Assembly (NCBI RefSeq): GCF_020873895.1
Contig: NZ_JAHWGT010000038.1
Span: 1-64,000 of the forward strand
Length of the DNA: 64,000 nucleotides
Origin: Streptomyces sp. DH12
Lineage (GTDB): Bacteria; Actinomycetota; Actinomycetes; Streptomycetales; Streptomycetaceae
Direction of reading: 5' to 3'
This document shows, piece after piece, positions 57,911 to 64,000 of this stretch. Made by a program: the position numbers and the translations under genes. Each line of letters opens with the position of its first letter. Position 1 is the stretch's first letter. Under the pieces are notes generated by a model. It saw nothing but the letters and a program-made list of their open reading frames with translations, ran no database searches and had not been told where the DNA came from.

Positions 57911-57940
57911 ATGTTCTTCCACCTCCCGTTCTACGAGTGA
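57911..57940 (+). CDS. Leaderless 9-residue ORF (MFFHLPFYE)
   Basis: ATG TTC TTC CAC CTC CCG TTC TAC GAG TGA, rich in aromatic codons (three Phe, one Tyr). TACGGT (57898-57903) lies 7 nt before the ATG, the same geometry as other leaderless starts in this window, so transcription probably begins at this codon. It lies 78 nt before the Lys-rich small protein gene and could be its leader peptide. Function unknown. Confidence 0.5.
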   Translation: MFFHLPFYE

Positions 57941-58018
57941 GAGGGCGCCGGGCCGGTTCGGTCCGAGGCGCCCCGACCAGTCACACCCGGACGATTTCTC
58001 ACCCCCAGGGAGACCCCC

Positions 58019-58231
58019 ATGGCCAAGAGCCGCAACAACCTGCTCGGCGTCGGAGGACAGCGCGGAAAGCTGTCCCGTGGAGACCGGCAGGGCTCCGCGC
58101 CCTCGCCGGACGCCGCCGAGCGCCGGACGGCCGCCGCCGAGGCGAAGCAGGAGCTGCTGCGCAAGATGCGCGAGCGGGTCGGCGCGGATGACGAGCAGGA
58201 GTCGTCGGAGCAGCAGGAGTCGCAGAAGTAG
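58019..58231 (+). CDS. Small Lys/Glu-rich protein (DUF6243-like)
   Basis: The 70 residues start at ATG 58019 behind GGGAGACC. A basic N-terminal stretch (MAKSRNNLLGVGGQRGKLSRG) precedes a helix-prone charged region (ERRTAAAEAKQELLRKMRERVG) and a Gln/Glu/Ser tail. I recall such MAKSRNNLLGVGGQR proteins as widespread in streptomycetes, without function. The upstream 9-codon ORF may be part of the same transcript. Confidence 0.8.
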   Translation: MAKSRNNLLGVGGQRGKLSRGDRQGSAPSPDAAERRTAAAEAKQELLRKMRERVGADDEQESSEQQESQK

Positions 58232-58464
58232 GTGCGGCGGGAGCGGCGGGGCTGAGCGCCCCTGCCGTCTCGCCGTGGGCCCGGCCGTCCCGTGGGGGCG
58301 GCCGGGCCCACGTCCGTCGCGGGGCCCACGTCCGTCGCGGGGTCCGCGTCCCCGCGGCGCCCCCCGAGGGGCGGGGCCCGGTCGGAGCGGCGGGGGCGGG
58401 CCGGGAGGGCGGGCGTCGGGGAGGGGCGCCCGGGGAGCGCGCGCGGTACGGGACAATGGGGGGC

Positions 58465-59601
58465 ATGACCGCGTTCAGCCCCCTCTCCATCGGCCCGCAC
58501 ACCGTGCAGCCGCCGGTGGTGCTCGCCCCGATGGCCGGTATCACCAACGCCCCGTTCCGCACCCTGTGCCGTGAGTTCTCCGGCGGCAAGGGCCTGTTCG
58601 TGAGCGAGATGATCACCACCCGGGCGCTGGTCGAACGCAACGAGAAGACCATGCAGCTCATCCACTTCGACGCCACCGAGACCCCGCGCTCGATCCAGCT
58701 GTACGGAGTGGACCCGGTCACCGTCGGCAAGGCGGTCCGCATGATCGTGGACGAGGGCCTCGCCGACCACATCGACCTGAACTTCGGCTGCCCCGTGCCC
58801 AAGGTCACCCGCAAGGGCGGCGGCTCGGCGCTCCCCTACAAGCGGCCGCTGCTGCGGGCGATCCTGCACGAGGCGGTCACCAACGCCGGTGACCTGCCCG
58901 TCACGATGAAGATGCGCAAGGGCATCGACGACGACCACATCACATACCTCGACGCCGGGCGGATCGCCGTCGAGGAGGGCGTCACGGCCATCGCCCTGCA
59001 CGGCCGCACGGCGGCCCAGCACTACGGCGGCACGGCCGACTGGGACGCCATCGCCCGGCTGAAGGAGCACGTCCCGGAGATCCCGGTGCTCGGCAACGGC
59101 GACATCTGGTGTGCCGACGACGCCCTGCGGATGATGCGCGCGACCGGCTGCGACGGGGTGGTCGTGGGGCGCGGCTGCCTGGGCCGGCCGTGGCTTTTCG
59201 GCGACCTGGTGGCGGCCTTCGAGGGCGGCGGGGCGCCGGCGGCCCCCGGCCTGCGGGAGGTCGCGGACGTCATGGTGCGCCACGCGCGGCTGCTGGGGGA
59301 GTGGATCGGCGACGAGTCGCGCGGTGTCATCGACTTCCGCAAGCACGTGGCCTGGTACCTGAAGGGCTTCGCGGTCGGGTCGGAGATGCGCAAGCGGTTG
59401 GCGGTCACCTCGTCGCTGGACGAGTTGCGCGCTCAGTTGAGCGAGCTGGACCTGGACCAGCCGTGGCCGGCGGGGGCCGACGGTCCGCGCGGCCGGACGT
59501 CCGGAAACAACCGGGTGGTCCTGCCCGACGGCTGGTTGAAGGACCCGTACGACTGCGCCGCCATCAGCGCGGATGCCGAGTCGGACACCTCCGGGGGCTG
59601 A
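58465..59601 (+). CDS. dusB: tRNA-dihydrouridine synthase
   Basis: The 378 residues form a DUS family FMN TIM barrel: VVLAPMAGITNAPFRTLCREF, LFVSEMITTRALVE, QLYGVDPVTVGKA, HIDLNFGCPVPKVTRKGGGSAL (active-site Cys), VTMKMRKGID, AIALHGRTAAQHYGG and PVLGNGDIW. A C-terminal helical RNA-binding domain follows. It reduces uridine in the tRNA D-loop. GACAAT (58452-58457) lies 7 nt before ATG 58465, favouring that leaderless start over ATG 58456. It is followed by ~400 bases before ppdK. Confidence 0.95.
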   Translation: MTAFSPLSIGPHTVQPPVVLAPMAGITNAPFRTLCREFSGGKGLFVSEMITTRALVERNEKTMQLIHFDATETPRSIQLYGVDPVTVGKAVRMIVDEGLADHIDLNFGCPVPKVTRKGGGSALPYKRPLLRAILHEAVTNAGDLPVTMKMRKGIDDDHITYLDAGRIAVEEGVTAIALHGRTAAQHYGGTADWDAIARLKEHVPEIPVLGNGDIWCADDALRMMRATGCDGVVVGRGCLGRPWLFGDLVAAFEGGGAPAAPGLREVADVMVRHARLLGEWIGDESRGVIDFRKHVAWYLKGFAVGSEMRKRLAVTSSLDELRAQLSELDLDQPWPAGADGPRGRTSGNNRVVLPDGWLKDPYDCAAISADAESDTSGG

Positions 59602-60000
59602 TCGGCGGGTGGTTTCCGACGTCCGGATCGTGGACGCCGGGGGCCGCGGACGGCGTGATTCTCGCCACCCCTGATCGGGCGGTCGCTCAGATGAGCGTGA
59701 ATGGGGTGGCTGTACTTCTCAAAGGGTGGCACTCAGTGCCACCCTTTGAGCGTTCAAGAAGTGAAGACAAATGTGCGGGGTGCACGCTCGGATGAGCGGT
59801 CTTTGGGGACTTCTTGACCATGGGGCTTCAAGGGGTGAACCCTCCCCGGTCGCCGCTGACACTGAGACGTGACTTTCGATCTGCTGGCGGACGGGTGGTT
59901 AAGGCCGCATGACGCGCAGGCGTACCTCCCCAGAAGCCTTCGATCTGGGTATGTTCCTCGCCGTCAGGGCAGCCACGTCGTCCTCGAGGAGTCGAGACCC
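59602..60000 (+). other. Intergenic region dusB/ppdK with a perfect 15-bp hairpin
   Basis: No gene is visible. CTCAAAGGGTGGCAC (59718-59732) and GTGCCACCCTTTGAG (59736-59750) form a perfect stem with loop TCA. An outer pair ACTTCT/AGAAGT (59714-59719, 59757-59762) partly overlaps it. It could be the dusB terminator, an operator or a structured leader of ppdK. A TATGTT hexamer at 59950-59955 may be the ppdK -10, 45 nt before the start. Confidence 0.6.
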
Positions 60001-62712
60001 GTGTCGGAAAACAAAGATCAGAAGTTCGTGTACGACTTCACCGAGGGCAACAAGGACCTCAAGGACCTTCTCGGCGGCAAGGGTGCCAACCTCGCCGAGA
60101 TGACCAACCTGGGTCTCCCGGTGCCTCCGGGCTTCACGATCACCACCGAAGCGTGCAAGGTCTACCTGGAGAGCGGCGCCGAGCCGGCCGCCCTCCGCGA
60201 CGAGGTCAGCTCCCACCTCGACGCCCTCGAGCGGAAGATGGGCAAGAAGCTCGGCCAGGCCGACGACCCGCTGCTCGTCTCCGTCCGCTCCGGTGCGAAG
60301 TTCTCCATGCCCGGCATGATGGACACGGTCCTCAACATCGGCCTCTCCGACGCGTCGGTCGAGGGCCTCGCGCAGCAGTCCGGCGACGAGCGGTTCGCCT
60401 GGGACTCCTACCGGCGCCTCATCCAGATGTTCGGCAAGACCGTTCTCGGCGTGGACGGCGAGCTGTTCGAGGAGGCCCTCGAGGAGGCGAAGCACGCCAA
60501 GGGCGTCACGGTCGACACCGACCTGGCGGCCGACGACCTCAAGGCGCTCGTCGAGCGGTTCAAGGGGATCGTCGCGGACGAGGCCGGCCGCGCCTTCCCG
60601 CAGGACCCGCGCGAGCAGATGGACCTCGCCATCAAGGCCGTCTTCGACTCCTGGAACGGCGACCGCGCCAAGCTGTACCGCCGCCAGGAGCGCATCCCGC
60701 ACGACCTCGGCACCGCCGTCAACGTCTGCTCGATGGTCTTCGGCAACCTCGGCCCCGACTCCGGCACCGGCGTCGCCTTCACCCGCGACCCCGCCACCGG
60801 CCACCAGGGCGTCTACGGCGACTACCTGCAGAACGCGCAGGGCGAGGACGTCGTCGCCGGTATCCGCAACACCGTGCCGCTCGCCGACCTGGAGTCGATC
60901 GACAAGACGTCGTACGACCAGCTCATGGGCATCATGGAGACGCTGGAGAACCACTACAAGGACCTCTGCGACATCGAGTTCACCATCGAGCGCGGCCAGC
61001 TGTGGATGCTCCAGACCCGGGTCGGCAAGCGCACCGCCGCCGCGGCCTTCCGGATCGCCACCCAGCTGGTCGACCAGGGGCTCATCGACGAGGCCGAGGC
61101 GCTCCAGCGCGTCAACGGCGCCCAGCTGGCGCAGCTGATGTTCCCGCGCTTCGACGAGGACACGCAGGTGGAGAAGGTCGCCCGCGGCATCGCCGCCTCG
61201 CCGGGCGCCGCCGTCGGCAAGGCCGTCTTCGACTCGTACACCGCCGTCAAGTGGTCCAGGTCCGGCGAGAAGGTCATCCTCATCCGCCGTGAGACCAACC
61301 CCGACGACCTGGACGGCATGATCGCCGCCGAGGGCATCCTCACCTCGCGCGGCGGCAAGACCTCGCACGCCGCCGTGGTCGCCCGCGGCATGGGCAAGAC
61401 CTGCGTCTGCGGAGCGGAGGAGCTGGAGGTCGACACCAAGCGCCGCCGGATGACCGTGCCCGGCGGGCGCGTCGTCGAGGAGGGCGACGTCGTCTCCATC
61501 GACGGCTCCACCGGCAAGGTGTACCTGGGCGAGGTACCCGTCGTACCGTCGCCGGTCGTCGAGTACTTCGAGGGCCGGATGCACGCCGGCGCCGACGACG
61601 CCGACGAGCTCGTCCAGGCGGTGCACCGGATCATGGCCTACGCGGACCGCGTCCGCCGGCTGCGCGTGCGGGCCAACGCCGACAACGCCGAGGACGCCTC
61701 GCGCGCCCGCCGGTTCGGCGCCCAGGGCATCGGCCTGTGCCGCACGGAGCACATGTTCCTCGGCGACCGCCGCCAGTACGTCGAGCGGCTCATCCTCGCC
61801 GACACCGACGCGGAGCGCGACGAGGCGCTGAAGGCGCTGCTGCCGCTGCAGAAGCAGGACTTCGTCGAGCTGTTCGAGTCGATGGACGGGCTGCCCGTCA
61901 CCGTCCGCCTCCTCGACCCGCCGCTGCACGAGTTCCTCCCCGACATCACGGAGCTGTCGGTGCGCGTCGCCCTCGCCGAGGCGCGCAAGGAGCCGCACGA
62001 GAACGAGCTGCGCCTCCTCCAGGCCGTGCACCGGCTGCACGAGCAGAACCCGATGCTGGGTCTGCGCGGCGTCCGCCTCGGCCTGGTCATCCCCGGCCTG
62101 TTCACCATGCAGGTGCGGGCCATCGCCGAGGCCGCCGCCCAGCGCGTCGAGGCCAAGGGCGACCCGCGCGCCGAGATCATGATCCCGCTCGTGGGCACGG
62201 TCCAGGAGCTGGAGCTCGTCCGCGACGAGGCCGAGCAGGTCATCGCCGAGGTCCAGGCGGAGACCGGCGTGGAGCTGAAGCTCGCGCTCGGCACGATGAT
62301 CGAGCTGCCGCGCGCCGCGGTCACCGCCGGTCAGATCGCCGAGTGCGCCGAGTTCTTCTCCTTCGGCACCAACGACCTCACCCAGACCGTGTGGGGCTTC
62401 TCCCGGGACGACGTGGAGGCCAGCTTCTTCACCGCCTACCTGGAGAAGGGCATCTTCGGGGTGTCGCCATTCGAGACGATCGACAAGGACGGCGTCGGCG
62501 CCCTGGTGCGCAGCGCGGCGGAGGCCGGCCGGGCCACCCGCCCCGACATCAAGCTCGGCGTCTGCGGCGAGCACGGCGGTGACCCGGAGTCGGTGCACTT
62601 CTTCCACGAGGTGGGCCTGGACTACGTCTCCTGCTCGCCCTTCCGCATCCCGGTGGCCCGCCTGGAGGCCGGCCGCGCCGCCGCCCGGTCCAGCGACAGC
62701 GACAGCCGCTAG
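60001..62712 (+). CDS. ppdK: Pyruvate, phosphate dikinase
   Basis: Interconverts pyruvate, ATP and Pi with PEP, AMP and PPi. The 903 residues are full length: N-terminal ATP-grasp domain (LLGGKGANLAEMTNLGLPVPPGFTI; SGAKFSMPGMMDTVLNIGLSD), the swivelling phospho-His domain with GGKTSHAAVVARGMGK (H456), and the C-terminal PEP-binding barrel (GLCRTEHMF; GTNDLTQTVWGFSRDD; catalytic Cys 855 in GVCGEHGG). GTG 60001 with GAGGAG 9 nt upstream. It is monocistronic and followed by a strong terminator. Confidence 0.97.
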   Translation: MSENKDQKFVYDFTEGNKDLKDLLGGKGANLAEMTNLGLPVPPGFTITTEACKVYLESGAEPAALRDEVSSHLDALERKMGKKLGQADDPLLVSVRSGAKFSMPGMMDTVLNIGLSDASVEGLAQQSGDERFAWDSYRRLIQMFGKTVLGVDGELFEEALEEAKHAKGVTVDTDLAADDLKALVERFKGIVADEAGRAFPQDPREQMDLAIKAVFDSWNGDRAKLYRRQERIPHDLGTAVNVCSMVFGNLGPDSGTGVAFTRDPATGHQGVYGDYLQNAQGEDVVAGIRNTVPLADLESIDKTSYDQLMGIMETLENHYKDLCDIEFTIERGQLWMLQTRVGKRTAAAAFRIATQLVDQGLIDEAEALQRVNGAQLAQLMFPRFDEDTQVEKVARGIAASPGAAVGKAVFDSYTAVKWSRSGEKVILIRRETNPDDLDGMIAAEGILTSRGGKTSHAAVVARGMGKTCVCGAEELEVDTKRRRMTVPGGRVVEEGDVVSIDGSTGKVYLGEVPVVPSPVVEYFEGRMHAGADDADELVQAVHRIMAYADRVRRLRVRANADNAEDASRARRFGAQGIGLCRTEHMFLGDRRQYVERLILADTDAERDEALKALLPLQKQDFVELFESMDGLPVTVRLLDPPLHEFLPDITELSVRVALAEARKEPHENELRLLQAVHRLHEQNPMLGLRGVRLGLVIPGLFTMQVRAIAEAAAQRVEAKGDPRAEIMIPLVGTVQELELVRDEAEQVIAEVQAETGVELKLALGTMIELPRAAVTAGQIAECAEFFSFGTNDLTQTVWGFSRDDVEASFFTAYLEKGIFGVSPFETIDKDGVGALVRSAAEAGRATRPDIKLGVCGEHGGDPESVHFFHEVGLDYVSCSPFRIPVARLEAGRAAARSSDSDSR

Positions 62713-62820
62713 ACCACCCGGTCCCGCCCGCGGCGCCCCCGCGGCGGGACCCCCACGGCCCCGGAGCCGCCGTCTGTCACCCGACCCTCACCGATCGGCG
62801 GCGGCTCCGGACTGCAAGGA

Positions 62821-62862
62821 ACGGGGCGGACACCTTGTGCGGAGGTGTCCGCCCCGTACTGT
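62821..62862 (+). terminator. Intrinsic terminator of ppdK
   Basis: A perfect 15-bp stem, ACGGGGCGGACACCT (62821-62835) with AGGTGTCCGCCCCGT (62843-62857), a 7-nt loop, then ACTGTTTC. Confidence 0.85.
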
Positions 62863-63282
62863 TTCGTCCTGTGCGGATATTTCCGGTTCCCCGGGGAAAG
62901 CGGTCTGTTGAATTCCGTGCCAGTTGAAGGACGGACTATTCACGGTGGATTGACTTCGCGTCAATTCCGGGGCTCCGCCCGGCAAACAAACGGGCGGAGC
63001 GCGGCCACCGGATCCCCACCCGCCGACCGCGCCCCATTACCCCTGCCAGACAGGAGAGCCGCAACCTTTCAGTCCCGCCGCCGGGCGTGAGAAGCCCCCC
63101 ACGGTCTTCCGACACGCCACCTCGGTCCTGAAGGTTTCCCGTCCGACGGCGTACAGCTTTTCGGTTCCGACCCATCGGCCGCGAGGTGTTTCAACTGTGG
63201 CTGAAATGCCGTGGTAACAACCTGTGATGGCATGCATACTCATCGGTGGGGGGTGATTGCGGATGCAACAGGTGGGGGTTCA
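62863..63282. other. AT-richer, hairpin-bearing intergenic region
   Basis: I see no gene in these ~420 bases, which are clearly less GC-rich than their surroundings. They hold ATTGAC-TTCGC-GTCAAT (62949-62965), GCTCCGCCCG/CGGGCGGAGC (62972-62981, 62991-63000) and TTTCA/TGAAA flanking ACTGTGGC (63188-63205). CATACT (63235-63240) is a possible -10 for the regulator gene that follows. Confidence 0.5.
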
Positions 63283-64000
63283 GTGCTTCGTATACATTTC
63301 ACCGGTGCCGATCTCGCCGGGGTCCGGATGGCGGCCCGGCCGGACGCGCTGTGGGAAACGATTCTCAGCTTTCACCGTTTGCGCGACCGGCGCGGCGCCC
63401 TGGTCTACGGGGAATGGCGCTCCGAAACGCGGACGCGGTTGAACGGTGAAACGAGGCTCCTCGGAGCGCTCGTCCCGGCCCGCGGCTATTTCCCCGACTT
63501 CCTGACCCCGCCCGAGGGGCTGGACGGCCTCGACACGGCCCTGGAGGCGCTGCGCGCCACCCCGCCGGCCCGGATCCACACGGAGCTGTCCGTCCTCGCC
63601 GGGGAGCGCCCCGCGGCGGCCCCGCTGCCCTCCTGGGCGGCCTCGCTCGCCGAGGGCCGCCCGGAGCCCTTCAGCCGCCTCCTGGGGGCCCTGCGCGGGT
63701 ACCACCGGGCCGCCGTCGAGCCGTACTGGACCTCCATACAGGCCCGGGTCGAGGCGGACCGCGCCGTCCGCGGGCGGGCGCTGCTCGACGGCGGCGCCGA
63801 GGAGCTGCTCGCCTCGCTCCCGCCGATGCTCCGCTGGCGCGCCCCGGTCCTGGAGGCGGACTACCCGGTCGACCGGGACGTCCGGCTCGACGGGCGCGGG
63901 CTGCTCCTCCAGCCGTCGTTCTTCTGCCGGGGGACCGCCGTCACCTACCGCGACCCGCGGCTGCCGCCGGTCCTCGTGTACCCGGTGACGCACGCCGAGG
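63283..64000 (+). CDS. ArsR-type transcriptional regulator with DUF5937 N-terminus (partial)
   Basis: The frame is open from GTG 63283 to the window edge, giving about 239 residues with the C-terminus missing. It begins VLRIHFTGADLAGVRMAARPDALWETILSFHRLRDRR, the DUF5937 pattern found in front of ArsR-like helix-turn-helix domains. LGALRGYHRAAVEPYWTSIQA and GLLLQPSFFCRGTAVTYRDP follow. The DNA-binding domain should lie beyond the edge. GGGGG is 4 nt upstream; GTG 63253 is a longer alternative. Such regulators usually neighbour a transporter gene; none is seen on the left. Confidence 0.82.
   Translation, partial: MLRIHFTGADLAGVRMAARPDALWETILSFHRLRDRRGALVYGEWRSETRTRLNGETRLLGALVPARGYFPDFLTPPEGLDGLDTALEALRATPPARIHTELSVLAGERPAAAPLPSWAASLAEGRPEPFSRLLGALRGYHRAAVEPYWTSIQARVEADRAVRGRALLDGGAEELLASLPPMLRWRAPVLEADYPVDRDVRLDGRGLLLQPSFFCRGTAVTYRDPRLPPVLVYPVTHAE

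Noticed and set aside
59899-62607. 900-codon minus-strand open frame opposite ppdK
   Set aside because: A shadow caused by strong third-position GC bias of ppdK; no domain or start signal.
62845-63090. Possible small gene after the ppdK terminator
   Set aside because: No ribosome site or conservation-like pattern; the frame crosses two hairpins.

Overview
The window is a piece of the core chromosome of a very GC-rich actinomycete, almost certainly a Streptomyces or close relative. Evidence: strong G/C bias at third codon positions; many GTG starts; TAnnnT -10 hexamers 6-8 nt from start codons with no Shine-Dalgarno; a eukaryote-type glyS; ppdK; and a gene order (nadD - LytR_C protein - rsfS - tRNA-Ala - leuS - comEA/comEC - holA - rpsT - lepA - hemW - hrcA/dnaJ - phoH/ybeY/era - leuA - recO/uppS - zur/znu - glyS - dusB - ppdK) that I recognise as the conserved streptomycete core. 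I see no prophage, insertion sequence, CRISPR array or biosynthetic cluster.

Layout. 1-697: no supportable gene. 0.7-7.5 kb: a membrane protein facing a frameshifted M48 peptidase, then a co-directional run of a small membrane protein, nadD, a LytR_C protein, rsfS and a histidine phosphatase that appears to start at CTG. 7.6-10 kb: two identical tRNA-Ala(GGC) genes around two zinc-ribbon mini-genes and a GT87 glycosyltransferase. 10-13 kb (minus): a two-gene redox module (heme-type membrane protein plus NuoF-like flavoprotein fused to ferredoxin). 13.2-16.3 kb: leuS behind a Leu leader peptide and intrinsic terminator. 16.4-24 kb: membrane-anchored protein, degV, comEA-comEC, a small protein and holA. 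24.5-29 kb: rpsT (minus), lepA and an acyl-CoA synthetase. 29.3-34.6 kb: hemW, DUF3097 and MBL genes, CIRCE-hrcA-dnaJ. 34.8-39.1 kb: flavin dioxygenase-rsmE, then HIT-MBL-deaminase. 39.2-45.1 kb: PfkB kinase, then phoH-ybeY-CorC-MmcQ, a degenerate Cdd-like protein and era. 45.2-48.7 kb: M4 protease with emfourin-type inhibitor (minus), then leuA behind its own Leu leader. 48.8-52.9 kb: TerB-like protein, ferredoxin-NADP reductase (minus), recO-uppS. 53-56.3 kb (minus): znuA-znuC-znuB-zur, with two Zur-box-like repeats sitting exactly on the znuA promoter. 56.4-64 kb: glyS, a leaderless 9-residue ORF, a small Lys-rich protein, dusB, ppdK and the start of an ArsR-type regulator cut by the window edge.

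How the genes work together. Two leucine-responsive attenuators (leuS, leuA) tie leucine tRNA charging and leucine synthesis to leucyl-tRNA supply. CIRCE ties hrcA-dnaJ to folding stress. The znu/zur group is a self-contained zinc uptake circuit. The phoH-ybeY-era stretch and rsfS, lepA, rsmE, rpsT and dusB all serve ribosome or tRNA maturation. At least fifteen genes show a -10 hexamer 6-8 nt before the start codon, so leaderless transcription looks widespread here.
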